Positions 14,100-26,300 of a stretch of 64,000 bases of DNA are shown here, piece by piece (the stretch's first letter is position 1; each line of letters starts with the position of its first letter). The stretch is taken from the NCBI GenBank assembly GCA_038502055.1, contig JAXRKN010000044.1, positions 2,638,001-2,702,000 of the forward strand, in the 5' to 3' direction. A program made the translations under genes and the position numbers. Origin of the DNA: Tanytarsus gracilentus (lineage: Eukaryota; Arthropoda; Insecta; Diptera; Chironomidae). The notes under the pieces were generated by a model that had not been told where the DNA came from, ran no database searches, and saw nothing but the letters and a program-made list of their open reading frames with translations.

Positions 14100-15300
14100 G
14101 TCATCATCCCTAGATATTTCTTTGTCTGAAAATAAAGCAATTAAACAACTCATTTTGTATTTTATTTTTTTCTCCATTTTAATTTTATATTTCTGCGTAT
14201 TTCAATAATAATTACAATTTTTTACTATGTACAAAAAAGAAGTTTGCAATATTACTTTTTTTTATTTCACAATGAATAAGATTTGTGATGCTGTTGTGTG
14301 TTGAAATTAATTGATGTGAAATGAAAGTAAAAACGAAATAAAAACTAAGAAAATTTTATTCGCCTCGACGCATTAAAAGCGAGTTTAAATGAAATAATTT
14401 TTTTTTTGTTAAATTCAAATTGATTTCATTCTTTTTTTTCGAAACTAAACATATTATCACAAAAAAATTATTGGTATACACATTTTGCAAAGATCTCATT
14501 TTTGTCTTACATCCAAAGAAATTAAAAAATTTGTTTTCTTATTTTTTGCCGTTTTACAACTAAGTGCTTTAATTGAAGTTACTCGTGTGGGTTCCTTGAA
14601 TATTTTTTTATTTCTTTATCGCCATCCTCGATCGTGACGAGAATTTTTAGAGTGCAAAATTTGTCTTCACCATCGAGGATATGAAAATCTCGCTATACAC
14701 TTTTTAAAAAATCATTTAAATCTCGTTGAGATTCGTCATTAAAAATTGTGGTGTGTTTAATAATGTGAGGGAAAATTTATTAAAAATTGAATCATTCTCA
14801 ATAAATCTTTCCTCAAAAATTATTTTAAAAAAGTCATTTATCATTTTTTTGGACATTTAATTCAATCCCGACAAACGAAAGGAAAATTTATTTTTTCCTG
14901 GCTACTTAAATATGATTTTAATCCTTTTTCAGTGACATCATAACGCCGTCTACTCAAAAAAGTTACTCGCTACTATAAAGCCCCCCACTTTCATTGCTCA
15001 CTCGCTCAATTCTTTTTTAAATAATCAATATTTCGTGTGTATAACTGTGCATTCTCGATTTTACATATATATGAAGTTGAGTGAGTATGTGTCAAATCGA
15101 GGGTACATAAGTGGAGTGTGTGTCGGTGGGAGGGAGAGAAAATGGGGGACAGAAATAGTTGTTTGCTGTACACTTTCGCTTTTAATCGCTTTAATTTGAT
15201 ATGTCAAATGTCTCTTTAAAACTGAAAATTATTTTTTCTCTCTCGCTCTCCCACAAAATTACAAATTGTTTGCACATAAAAAGTCTTTCTATTGATTCTA
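14100..15300 (-). other. probable spalt 3' UTR and downstream flank
   Basis: AT-rich non-coding sequence immediately after the spalt stop. Several minus-strand AATAAA-type signals occur (for example in the T-rich stretch around 14155-14170), so the true cleavage site cannot be fixed. No open frame of note. Confidence 0.35.
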
Positions 15301-15630
15301 TCAACTCGCAGCAATATTTTCTGGCATCTCGTTGAGTTTACTGCACCAGTTTTTGATGTCAGACTCGGGCTTGAACGCAAACTCGCCGTCATTCTCCTTC
15401 GGATTATTCATCATCTCATCATCGTCTCCATTTTTATCGTCGTCGCCATTAAAATGTGGCGAGCGCGATTTTTCCAGTTTAATAGCGAAATTTATTTGCT
15501 GATTATTGTTGACATTTGATTGCGAATCGCTCGTATGACCACCAACACCACCGCCGCCGCTAGACATTCGCGACTCATCGCCAGAATTTGAATTGCCAAA
15601 CATGTCACGAATTTTGTGTGTCAACATGTG
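15301..15630 (-). CDS. sal: spalt terminal coding exon 8
   Basis: Acceptor atttcacag|CACATGTTG. Encodes HMLTHKIRDM (the zinc-binding His pair of finger 7), a Gly/Ser-rich stretch, an acidic DDDKNGDDDE segment and a C-terminus ending NWCSKLNEMPENIAAS, then TGA at 15303-15301. Confidence 0.92.
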   Translation of the reverse strand, partial: HMLTHKIRDMFGNSNSGDESRMSSGGGGVGGHTSDSQSNVNNNQQINFAIKLEKSRSPHFNGDDDKNGDDDEMMNNPKENDGEFAFKPESDIKNWCSKLNEMPENIAAS

Positions 15631-18600
15631 CTGTGAAATAAAAAAATTGATTAGTTTTTTTTCTGATGTCTAAATTAAATTTTTAAATTTTTTTTCTAGG
15701 TTTTTATGACTTTTTTTGATGTGACTTTATTTACCTGTTTCATGTTGCCCTGCAATGAGAAAAAAGAGAAAATTTTATTAATCAAATTTGCTTAAATCAT
15801 TTCCGAATACATTGACACATCTCATCAACATCGCTTCGAGTAAAATCCGTGAAATTGCTTCAATTTAACGAAAATTAAAATGTTAATCAATAAATTAATT
15901 GACATACAAAAAAAATTGCATCGAGAAAATTTAATTTTTATTGATTGGCAGTTGAGTTTGTATTTATTTATAAGCTGTCGTAATTTGTCATTTGATAATG
16001 CTCAATTAGTAAATAAAATTTGATGATCGCGTGTTGGAAATTTTTGATTAATTAAATTAAAACTTTCCATCCGTAGCTAAAACTCTTCTTCCCTTCCAAC
16101 AACCTTTAAATTCTCTCAAACTAGCGAGTGATCTATTATATTTTCTTCAAGTAGAGTAATTCGATGCTCAACGAAATGTTTTGTTTAACATTGTAAAATT
16201 TAATACACCTCGGGCTGAGGCTTAATAGCTTTAAATACGGCATAATTCAATGCTGTGTGAAGGGAAGGCGCAAAATTTATACTTTGCGCACCCAAAATAT
16301 ATCTCTTCTCCAAGCCTGAGTGTGAGTCTGTATTGTGTGTGAGTTTATTTTTAAGTTCACTCTTCGAAGAAAATGCGATTTAAGCGATTTTCAAGTGTGC
16401 GAGCATGTTTTCTCATTGTTATCGGACAAAGAAAAGCGATTAATCTAAACCGCAGAACGAGAAGAAGTTCGAACATAATGTGACAATATTTTGTTGGCTC
16501 GATATCAAAACATTTCTAGTATAAATCTACTCAGGCTCTCGATCGCCACCCAGCGCCGCCGCTTGCCGATGAAATAAATTGCCGCGCTGAGTTTTGATTT
16601 AAATTTATCTCTTTTGCTTCTTATTTCAAGGGGTTGAAACTCTGGGTTTTGGTATTTGTTAACAAAAATTAATTACTTAAATTTTAAAAGAACTTTGAAA
16701 ATTATTTATTTAAACCTGAGTTTTGCTCCCTTGACTATCTCACGCAGTTGAAGAAAAATTACAGTTTGATCGATGTCTTGTAAAAAGAAAAAATATATTG
16801 AATGATAATAAGACGAGACATTATGTTTAAGACTTTGTTGAATATTTTTTACAAAACATAATGAAGCATGTTAGATCGTTAATTTTGTTCCCGGTACATT
16901 CATTCATTAAACTCAAGCTAAATCTTTTCTCTCTCAAATTTAATCACACTTTAATGTTTTTCCTCAATGTTCTCAAAAATCGTACAAGAAATTCTTCTTT
17001 TTATTGTTCAAAAGGCTCGGATGATACAATTTTATTTATTTAATCTGACACACGAGTTGTGCTTATAACAATAACTATGAGAGCGGTATTTAGAAATCAA
17101 TCTATATTTAAACTGCCGACCAGAGATTATAAAAAGTTTTTTAATATCTTGATTACACATTTGATGATGTTGATGAGATTTTTGATTTATTTGTGATTTA
17201 TGTAACAATTTTAAACGTAAATATTTCAGTTGAGTAAATAGAAAAATTTATAACAAAAATTTAAATTATTAAAAATTAGGTTCGAATCCTAAAAGTTTCA
17301 TATGTTTCAAATAATTCTAGAACTTCGATATTTTTTTTTAAAATTTAAATTAAATTAATTCTAAACTGTTACGTAACTCACAAATCAACCCAAAAACTTT
17401 TAATTTTCAAAAATAATGCCAATAATTACCTTGGTTGAGAAGCCACGATCACAAATGGTGCACTGAACATGTTAAAATAAGAAGAATTTAAAAAAATACC
17501 AAAATTAGTTAACTCAATTTAAAAAATGGCGAATTGTGAGCAGGTTGATGATTACCTTATAAGGACGTTCTTTGGTGTGCGAACGATAATGAATCTCTAA
17601 TGCACTATTGCAGGCAAACGTTTTAAAGCAAATGTTACATGTTGTCGTATTACCACGTACACCTTTTGAACAAATCTATTTTTAATTAATTTTGACTTTT
17701 TTATCATTTGAGTAATTTTTAATTGCAGCTTAGTGACTGCAATGATGCTCACACTCACCGAATAGTCCGAAAGGTGGCATGTTAGCGGTTGGCGGAACGA
17801 TGGGTACGTTTGCCATGAATGGTGGACGATTCATGAAAGGTGGGAATTGGGGCATGCCTAAAAAAGGCGCTCCATAAGGAAATGGTGGACGTTCGTTAGC
17901 GGGCGGTGTTGCGATGGGCGATCGACTCGATAGACCTGATGACGGTGGTGTGTGACGACTCACTTGTGGACTCGATGAGCGCAGTCTTTTAGCTTCTGAT
18001 ATGCTCGGACTGACTGGTGATGAGTCACGCGAGTAGTCGTCGTTTGATTGCACGGACAAACGTTGTAAGTTCATTGCTCTCAAGTCCTCGACATGATTCT
18101 CGATGTCGGGCGATGTGAGACCAGTCTTGACGCGAATTCCCTCGCTATTTTTCTTTTGAACTTTTGGAGGTTTCTCGCGCGACGATTCACGCTCACGTGC
18201 CGCTGCCTCGCGATTCTCCTCATCCATGTCATTTTCATCGTCCGAATGATCGTTTGTAGCAGGTCGCTTTTGTGGTTGAAATTCGGGCATTCGGATGGCA
18301 TAAGGTGGCATTTTCATTTCACCATGATCGGGAAACTCGCGAATTTCAGCTGCTCGAATTTGATCTGGTGTCAAGTCAGTCATTTCGCCAGTGTGTAAGC
18401 GAATGTGTTGCTGAAGCACGAAGATGTTTGAGAACTTTTGATGACACACGGGACATTGATGGAGGGTTCGCATTGGCGGCTTAATTCGATGAACACTCAT
18501 GTGCGTTTTTAGATTTCCTTTTGTCGTGAAGGAACGTCCGCATATTTTGCACCTGATTAGATTAAAAATCGAGATTAATTAAATCCGACGATTTATTTTT

Positions 18601-21600
18601 AATCCTAATAAAATTACCTGAATGGACGTTCGCCAGTGTGAACGCGATAATGCATTTGCAATGCACTACGACATGAGAGCACCTTTTTACACACCAAGCA
18701 CTGATTCGGTTCCATATTTTTGTTATCGAGATTGTCGACGAGTTCCTGCAACTTGGACGTTTCCGAAGAGATTTCAATGAAATTCTCCCACGAGCTGTCT
18801 CGGCTGTCGGGTCGAGGTAGATGTGCCGAAAAGTAGTTGGGATCGAGTACAGTGTCCTGATAAAGTGAACCTGATGTACTCGATGAGCTGCTTGGCGGCG
18901 ATACCGATGGAACTTTTGCCAAGCTCTCAACTGAATTTTGACTCTTAACCGCCATCGTTCTCATATTGAATTCCTTCTCATCGCGTTCATGTCGCGATGA
19001 ACGCATCGATGGACGTTCATTTGAAATCGACTCGTCTTTCTCTATTCTACTGCTATGATTGTTATTATTATTATTTGGTGATGCAATGCGTAGTGGTTGT
19101 GTAATTGCCGGCGGTCTTACAGTCTGAATTGAATTTTCAGCTTGTGTAGGAACAGATGATGATGATGATTTTTTGTCACTGAGGTCCAATGTCTCGTCGC
19201 TTGGCTCCTCTTTGATTTTTTGCTTTGGTGTCTCTTCCTCGTGAATCGTCACTTCCGGTGAGAGACGGAAAGCAGGCGATTCGGGTTTTCTCACTTGAGA
19301 TAAGTCAACGGGATTTCGAGCTGATTCGCAAGCACCAGCACCGGTGACTGAACTGAAGATGTCCATCGGTGGACGAGGCAGGTAAAAGTCGGGGAAAATT
19401 CCACGATGTGGAAACTGGCGTGGTTCAAAGCCGGAGAACGGTGGTGTCGATGAAGGTGGAGCGTTTGGCATTTCCTTGAGTGCTTCCGATGGAACGAGTG
19501 GAGGGAAATATTTGTCCAAGTGCTCGGGAACTGGATTCGGATTCATTGGTATGTGTGGATATTTATCTGAATGCCGCTGAAAGTGAACTTTTAAGTTTCC
19601 TTTTGTGGTGAAGCGACTACCGCAGATGTTACACTTATAGGGTCGCTCGCCCGTATGCGAACGAATGTGAATTTGAAGCGATGAATCGGAGCCAAAAATC
19701 TTGCCGCAATATCTACAGCGATGCTTAAAGAGTGCCGAGTCAGCTCGTCCATTCGGCGATGCTTTATCATTGGCAAATGCTAATTCGTCTAGAAGATTAT
19801 TCGATAAAATTCCTTGCGATGCCGAGTTGAGCACCTCTTGGGCCTTTTGCTCTAACAGAAACAGGGAGTTTGTTGACTCGCTTATCTGCGAATTAGTATC
19901 GTGATCGGTGATGATATTTGACGCTAGTGAGAAATTATTCGAATACGAGCCTGAACGCTCGTCGCTATTTGACTTCTTGTTTTCGCTCTCGCCATTTTCG
20001 GCTTTTGATTTAGAATTTCTGTGGAAAATATTTGATTATAATTTAAATTCATGAATTTAAACTTTATAATTTTAACTGAGCAAAAAAATATTGAATTTAG
20101 ATAAAAAGTTTAAGGTTCGAATCCTTCAATTTAATGAGAAGTGTCTCCAAAGTTTTGATTAAATTTTTTTTTGTTAAAAAACTCCATCTTTAAATTTTTC
20201 AATGCGACCTTAATTAAACTCACCTATTTTCACTCTCTTTCACGAGTTGCTCTTGCATTTGGCTGAAATGTTTATTTTCCATTAGTCGCTTGTGAATTTG
20301 AGTCTGCCTCTCATGCTCTCGATTAATTTCCTCCAACTCGCAATCCTCCTCATCAATGTCATCCTTCAATTTGCCATCTTGCTCCTCATCATCCGATTCG
20401 GACTTGTTGTTGTTGAGCTTCAGCCCATCCACATCGCCATCGCCCTTTTTATTCACTAATTGCGATTGCAAATGTTGAATTAATTGAAATTGAAGGAACT
20501 GCTGCTGTTGAAGTGTGAAGAGAGCCGACTGTAAGATGGCCAAATTTTTCATGACAGTTTCATTGTCCATATTGTTGGCGATTGCATTTGCCGTGAATTG
20601 TGCAATTGCATTCTGAAAGGTTTGCATCGACATGCCGGGCTGCTGAAACATTGCATTATTAAAAAGTGCATTAGCTTCACTTAGTGCCGCCGTGGCAGCC
20701 GCCTGCTGTGCCTGCATGCCCAATGCATTTGTCGGATTAAAGCTGATTTCGCCCGGCTCCATTTCATTGTCATCCGCAATGGAATTTTCATCGTCGTGCT
20801 CATCCTTTCCGATCGATTTTCCATTCACATCCTCCAAATTTCCATTTACATCCTCACCCTCATTTTCGCCACGCGACGATGCCGTCTCGCAATCAGCCAT
20901 CATCACTGAAGATTCTGCCGTTAAATTGTTGCTACTATGCTTTCTTTTTAGCTTGCTGCTGCTGTTATCGATTGAATTCTCTTTGTCATCACATGAAGCT
21001 TCTTCTTTTAAATCTATAAATGTTGGAAGAGAGAAAATAGTATTAGGTTACGGTTGAAAATTAAGCTTTAAGTTGAAGGCTTTAAAAATCAATTTTTGTG
21101 GTGATTGCTTGAGACTTAAATGGACATTTTTGACTTTTTTAGAAAAATAAATTACCTTTTAGGGATTTTAATATAAAAAATGAAACGCAATGGAAAATGA
21201 AACATTGAATTGATAAAATATTTAAATTTTAGTTACACTGTTGATTTTTATCGAATCACCAACACTCAATTTCCTTTTTCTTGATTTTTATGCACATAAT
21301 TTACAAGCAGTTTAATTTAACCGATTATGTCTAAGATTTCTCATTGGCAAAAAATCGAAAATATTCACATTAACTTGATCGTTATACGGCGATAAGTCTA
21401 AATCGATATTTCTTGTTCATCCCACGTCAGTCGAAAAATTTTAAATTTTTTTTGCCTTTTTCATCATCGGACAGCAAAAGAATTCTTTCAATATTTAATT
21501 AACTTATGAGTGAGACTCATATCGATCAACGAACAATATAAATTTTGCGGCGAAATGGCAGCCGAAAACTGGTTATTTTTGCTAATATCCATCTCACTCA

Positions 21601-24600
21601 CTCCTTCTGTGGTCGATGATAGAAGATGCACAGACTGGGAGAGAGAGAAAATCGACTTGTAAATTAATAAACTCGAACATATATGCGGAATATATTTTAG
21701 CATTTTTTTCTGTTGGTTCTCAAGTCGTAAGTTCGCCGCGGAGACAATAAAAAGAGACATGGAGAAATATAATGGCAACTCTTTAAACGTCCAGACAGCA
21801 ATCTTGTTATATTATTACAACAAACACACACAGAATACACGAAAAATTCTTCAGCTCATGAAACATAATCATCTTTTTATTCTCTTCTTATAAAAAAAAT
21901 ATACGAAATGAATAAGCAAAAATTTGAACATGCTCTTTGCGATTGGCTGATTGGCCACTCTCATTGGCAAATGTAAAAAAGCATCGATGAGATGCATAAG
22001 AAATTTTGTGCACACCGAAAAATCCCTTTTAAATTTCATTTTCATGTTTTTTTTTCTCTTCTCATGTCGTCGTTTTTATTTCAGTACACACACTCGATTT
22101 TGGTTGTTCATAATCTTTTTAAATTCATTTAAAAACTCAATGTGACCATGTGAACGGAATGAAAAAGGGAGGAGAGAGATGGAAAATCAACATGAATAAT
22201 TTAAAATATATTGAGCTTAAGGAAGAGGATGAAAAATTGTGTTTCGGTGTACTGATTAAGGTTGTTTTTTGCTTTTGGGGTTTTTTGAAGGTAATGAGGA
22301 GGAAAATTTGGGTTAGACATAAAAACTTCTTATTGGGTTTAGAATATGAAACAAATTTTAGCATATAAAAATCAAGAATTAAAAAGACTTAAAATTTTTA
22401 CAAAAGTTATTGAGGTTCGAATCCTAAAAATTCTATAAATATGTTTTTTGGCAAATGTTTTTTTTTTAAATTAACTTCTTTAATTTTTTTTAATGCTCAA
22501 TTGAGATATCATAGAGCAATAAACTTCCATCGAGCTATCGATCGCGATCAATTTTCCCAAGCTTTTTAAATTTTTATCATTGCTTTATTTTCATGCATAA
22601 AAGAACAGCAAAAAAAGTCAATTGAATATTGGAATTTTCTTCCATCTTATTTCTCTCTCTTTCCATCGTTTACAATGCAAAAATTGCAATAACATCATTT
22701 GTAAATTATTTTCAAGAAAATATTTATTTTTTATTTACTCTCGCAATGAGATATTCCATGCATTTAACAGCGTGAATGTAAAATAAATATATTCATGTCA
22801 GTATAATATTTTTTTATATACACATTCGCCGTGTGTTCGGGTTACAAATTGAAATCTCATCTGGGTATATGAGAAAATAATAATATAATGATGATAATTA
22901 TACGTTCGATGAAAAGTACTTTGAATTCATGCCAAAATGACAGTAGTAAAATTTATTCCAACCGCGGGCATTTATTGATTTTAAAATTTAAAATTTTGAA
23001 AGAAAGTGCTTAAAACTTTTAATGTTCTCGTTTGACTTTTTATTTAATTTCTAACGCCAGCAATCGTTTAAGTAATTAAATATTCATATAAAGTTGTCTC
23101 CGAATGATTTCAAGCGGGTAATCCCCAACTGCTATTGTCAAATGGTTTTATAGTTTTTTTACTCATTTCAAACAGAATTCTTCTCTCTCGAATTTAATTA
23201 TCATGTTTGTACATGCACATAATCATCATCATCAACAGGGTTTATAAATCAATGAAGGTAAATAAGGATGATGGCTCTTATGTACTCGAGTCTCACTTTA
23301 TTTTGCGGTTAAAGGCAAATTGAATGTCTCTCTCTCGCATTTGAGCCACTGTATATAAGCGTACATGACTTTATAATTGCTGTTATGTATATAATGGGGA
23401 AATATCAACAACTAATAATATGTAAAGCGATTTTAATATTTGCATGGCGATATATCTCACGTTTTATGGTCGGCATATTCTTAATTTATTGTAATTCAAA
23501 TGACTGCGAAGCAATTTATTGATTTGTTCCAATTTTAAGTTTCAGGAAATTAAACTAATGAGTGATAGTTTTTGGGTATAATTTAATGAGGATTCATCAT
23601 GTTTTAAGATAATTTTTTAAAAGCGTTTGGACATTTTAAAATCGTAAATTTATTGATTTCTCTAAAAAGTGATAAATTTAAATCTTTATCAATTCAAAAT
23701 TGCGCTTTAATCACCATCGAACATAGACATTTTTAATTATTCTACTATCACTTTTTTTTTGATGAGTTACGAACCAAATCTTCCAGTGAATTATTCAAAG
23801 CCTAAAATTTTCATATCTCAATGAATGCAAAAATTTGCCTTTCGGTGAATTAATTACAATATTTTTCCCTCTAAACTGTCAAATCAGAAAATATAAAAAT
23901 ACAAAAATCATTCCATGGCCAGAGGTGAACAATTTTATATAACTGAGAATTTTATTATAAATGCAAATCTCAAGCTATTACGGAGACTCAAATATGTTCT
24001 TGAGAAATCTTTGAATTTTATATTTTTGACAACGCCAATAACAATGAAAAATCCAAAAAGAAATTTTTCGTTCAATAAAAAAAATAAAAACTATAAATAT
24101 CGCACAATCTTTCGATGAGTTGAGAGAAAAATTTCTAATAATTTTCACACACCGAGCAATCATCGAGAATGTTATTGAAAGCTGTCATGAGAATTTATTT
24201 AAAATAAACGCTTTAAAGCACGCTAATAACAATATAAAAATCACGCAATAAATTCATTTCCATTTATTATATTTGAAAAAACTGTGTCGACTTAACAATG
24301 AAAACTCGAAATTTTCGGTGATTTTTGGCAGCGAGAAAAGGCGCAAAATTAATTTTTCTTAAGTCTCCTCATATTTGTGGCAATCATTTTTATTTTCCTT
24401 GGGGATTAAAAGAGACAAAAGCCGAAAAAAATTATAAACGTAAAAAATTATGTGAGTTGTTACGCGGTTGAAATTTGCCAATTTTTCTTAAAAAAATTAA
24501 ACAATCAACACAAAACACCGGGTGACATTGAAAGTGAGGAAAAAGTTGTTCGGGTGAGGAGTTATGATGATACAAAGAGACATGAATTGGATTTTGGTTT

Positions 24601-25733
24601 GTAAAAAATAAAATTTATTGTTAGATAAAAACAAATTAAGTTAAATATTGACATCATTGTCGGGAGTTTAAATTGAGTGAAAAGTTTTAACAAAAAATAA
24701 CTCAAAGATCATCTTTTTTTTCGGTGATTCATCGTGTATAAAAATTCAGTTCGCACATGTCTTGAGTTACATTCCATGCGGTCATTTAGGATCTCCGGAA
24801 ACAATAAGATACCGCACAATAGGAAGAAGCCCAAAATGCACTTTACATCAAAACTCATGAAAACTTATCATGGTGTGACTTTTTTTTGAGCAGCATATAT
24901 CAAAAAATTATTTCATAAGTGAAACGAGAGAAACCACAAAATTGTATGTTGAAATTAAATATGCGAAAAATTGCTCTCTTGCCGTAATCGACGGTGCAAA
25001 TTTTAAATATTTTTTTGCTTGCATTCTTGCGCTAAAAACCTCTCACAAGTGCGAGAGTTTGTTTGAGAGATGAGCGCAATAACTTGGCACGGAAAGTCAT
25101 TAAAACTACAGCTTGTTTTGTATGTTGCATAAGTTGTGTATATTAGCAATTTCTCACATCATAAATGCACACGAAGTTAAAAGGCGGATGAATTTTTTTT
25201 GAACACTTAAGGAAGATATTTGTTAAAATTGTTTGTGTAATAATTTTTAATTTTTTTTAAAAAAAAATATTTAAAATATTGAAAAATTTGATATTTTCTT
25301 AATTTTTAATTTATTTCATACTTTTTGACGTTAATTTTATATTTTGATAAATTAAGTAAATTTTAAAAAATAAAGGAAATTTTTTTTCACATCCTTGAAT
25401 TCTTTTTCTTTGCCGACGGCATTGTTCGCAAAAACAAAAATAGTTTCAACCGGTAAAGCAAGTTCTAGTGACAACTGACTATCTTCAACACAAGTTTAAA
25501 ATATATTAATTTAATTTTTTTTAATATCAATTTTTTTTAGCATAAAATTTTCTCAACACCCCTCAAAATTTTCCTCACAGCCAATCAAAAATCGTTATTC
25601 AAGCCTTCACTGTCTCGAATTTCATCGAGATATATTTCAAGAAATAGAAGAAAAAATATTAACCTTGTTCATGTACAGAATTTGATTCATTGTCAGCATT
25701 TCTTTTATATCCAATTGAGTCAAGTTGAATCAT
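15301..25733 (-). CDS. sal: spalt-family C2H2 zinc-finger transcription factor (sal/salm/salr/SALL type), eight coding exons
   Basis: Nuclear DNA-binding regulator; in insects spalt proteins pattern wing, trachea, eye and sense organs and usually repress transcription. Joining exons 25733-25664, 21013-20224, 20018-18618, 18552-17759, 17662-17556, 17462-17430, 15749-15735 and 15630-15301 gives 3540 nt, 1179 residues plus TGA, with GT-AG junctions and matching phases throughout. Seven C2H2 fingers lie at about residues 388-408, 416-436, 727-747, 755-775, 787-807, 1027-1047 and 1055-1075. The paired arrangement and the linkers (HTGERPYK, HTGERPFR, then RIKPPMRTLHQ, and HMLTHKIRD at the end) are diagnostic of spalt. 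A glutamine-rich helix (about 191-209) matches the family's conserved Q-rich region. Acidic and Ser-rich linkers separate the finger pairs. Length is close to the dipteran paralogues (roughly 1250-1370 residues). Whether it is salm or salr cannot be told. The first exon is the least certain. Confidence 0.93.
15735..15749 (-). CDS. sal: spalt 15-nt microexon 7 (GNMKQ)
   Basis: Acceptor tctcattgcag|GGC and donor AAACAG|gtaaat enclose GGCAACATGAAACAG, encoding GNMKQ. This joins STK from exon 6 to HMLTHKIRD in exon 8 and completes finger 7. It lies 1680 bp downstream of exon 6 and 104 bp upstream of exon 8. Without it the finger lacks five helix residues. Confidence 0.88.
17279..17293 (+). repeat. 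dispersed B-box/T-arm motif inside spalt intron 6
   Basis: Perfect 15-mer with a full five-base-pair stem, about 140 bp beyond microexon 6; antisense to spalt. Confidence 0.8.
17430..17462 (-). CDS. sal: spalt microexon 6 (first half of zinc finger 7)
   Basis: 33 nt, phase 0 at both ends, acceptor catgttcag|TGCACC and donor ACCAAG|gtaatt. Encodes CTICDRGFSTK, the zinc-knuckle half of the last finger. Recognised by the family sequence and by joining to exons 5 and 7 without a frame break. Confidence 0.9.
17556..17662 (-). CDS. sal: spalt coding exon 5 (zinc finger 6)
   Basis: 107 nt between acceptor caaaag|GTGTACG and donor TATAAG|gtaatc. Encodes GVRGNTTT, finger 6 (CNICFKTFACNSALEIHYRSH) and the linker TKERPYK. 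Phase 1 in, phase 0 out. Confidence 0.92.
17759..18552 (-). CDS. sal: spalt coding exon 4 (zinc fingers 4-5)
   Basis: Acceptor ctaatcag|GTGCAAAATATG restores finger 4 (CKICGRSFTTKGNLKTHMSVH) directly after a 65-bp intron; finger 5 (CPVCHQKFSNIFVLQQHIRLH) follows after RIKPPMRTLHQ. The rest is the family-typical TGEMTDLTPDQIRAAEIREFP segment and a Pro-rich tail. Donor CTATTCG|gtgagt, phase 1. Confidence 0.93.
18618..20018 (-). CDS. sal: spalt coding exon 3 (zinc fingers 1-3)
   Basis: Acceptor ttccacag|AAATTC and donor TTCAG|gtaatt, phase 2 at both ends. Carries fingers 1 and 2 (CRYCGKIFGSDSSLQIH..., CNICGSRFTTKGNLKVH...), the family motif YPHIPMNPNPVPEHLDKYF, a long Pro/Ser linker with PVDLSQVRKPE and EETPKQKIKEEPSDE (a SUMO-site-like IKEE), and finger 3 (CLVCKKVLSCRSALQMH). 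The donor falls inside the HTGERPFR linker between fingers 3 and 4. Confidence 0.93.
20114..20124 (+). repeat. dispersed B-box/T-arm motif inside spalt intron 2
   Basis: Perfect 11-bp core GGTTCGAATCC but followed by TTCAA rather than TAAA. It occupies the middle of a 205-bp intron. Confidence 0.75.
20224..21013 (-). CDS. sal: spalt coding exon 2 (Q-rich and acidic region)
   Basis: Acceptor tttatag|ATTTAAAAG and donor AAATAG|gtgagt. Encodes residues 24-286: LKEEASCDDKENS, a basic SKLKRKH patch, an acidic stretch, PGEISFNPTN, an Ala/Gln-rich segment, then the Gln-rich LQQQQFLQFQLIQHL region and a charged tail ending KESEN. The open frame runs upstream of the ATG pair near 20900 to the acceptor, so those Met codons are internal. 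Confidence 0.85.
21100..25600 (-). other. spalt intron 1 (non-coding)
   Basis: About 4.6 kb between candidate exon 1 and exon 2. AT-rich with one perfect B-box motif (22414), CT/GA tracts and short unique blocks. No further coding exon was recognised, though an extra short 5' exon could be missed. Confidence 0.5.
22414..22428 (+). repeat. dispersed B-box/T-arm motif inside spalt intron 1
   Basis: Perfect 15-mer in the presumed 4.65-kb first intron. Confidence 0.8.
25664..25733 (-). CDS. sal: candidate first coding exon of spalt
   Basis: The only in-frame ATG in this open stretch is at 25733, encoding 23 residues starting MIQLDSIGYKRNADN and ending SVHEQ, then a donor AACAAG|gttaat. It ends in phase 1 with G; the next exon begins AT, so the junction codon is GAT (Asp) and the frame closes exactly. 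Further upstream the reading is Lys-rich without an ATG and looks like 5' UTR. I see no vertebrate-like MSRRKQ start. A different or additional first exon upstream is possible. Intron 1 would be 4650 bp. Confidence 0.45.
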
Positions 25734-26099
25734 CTCATTGATGATGTTTAAAAATTTTTTCTTTAACTTTTCTTCACTCTTTTTTGTGATTGCACTTTTT
25801 ATTCTTGATAAATAATTTTTCTTCACTTTTATTCCATTCAAAATATTTTTTTTATATATTTTTTTCACTTAATATTTTTTCTTGTTAATAAATCACTAAA
25901 TTTAATTTTTCCTTTACCGATTAAAAGAATTCTCGAAAATTGGTTTTTTGTTTTGAGTTGCGGCGATAAAGTGCAAAAACACGTTTACACGAATCAACGG
26001 AAAATCAAACATTGAATATTGTTATGATTTTTGTGAAATATAATTCCTCTAATATTCCTCTTCTCACTCACTCACACTCACTTTTTTTTCGCTTTATAT

Positions 26100-26300
26100 A
26101 TGTGTATATAAATGTATATAGTGTGTTTGTCTTATGATCGAAAAAGATAAATTATATGAAAAATATTTTTTTATGATATTTTTTTCCCTACAATCATCTC
26201 TCGCCCGCCGCCGCGCGCCGTTGTATAAACACAAAACTTGACTGCCGAGACCTCCGTAGAAAGACAGCAGTCGAAGTTGCACAGATCTTTTTCTCTTTTT
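26100..26300 (-). promoter_or_regulatory. candidate spalt promoter region with a short GC-rich patch
   Basis: About 20 bp at 26202-26221 is almost pure G/C with many CpGs, the most GC-rich spot for kilobases, roughly 470 bp upstream of the candidate spalt ATG. GA/CT-rich tracts (GAGA-factor-like) and CA-rich runs surround it out to about 26.9 kb. Position and composition fit a core promoter, but no start site can be assigned by eye. Confidence 0.35.

Noticed and set aside
18080..18930. Several frames overlapping spalt exons on both strands
   Set aside because: Shadows of the zinc-finger exons, which have far stronger support.
25734..25868. N-terminal extension of spalt exon 1 (Lys-rich)
   Set aside because: Starts only with GTG and looks like translated 5' UTR; the single ATG at 25733 is preferred.
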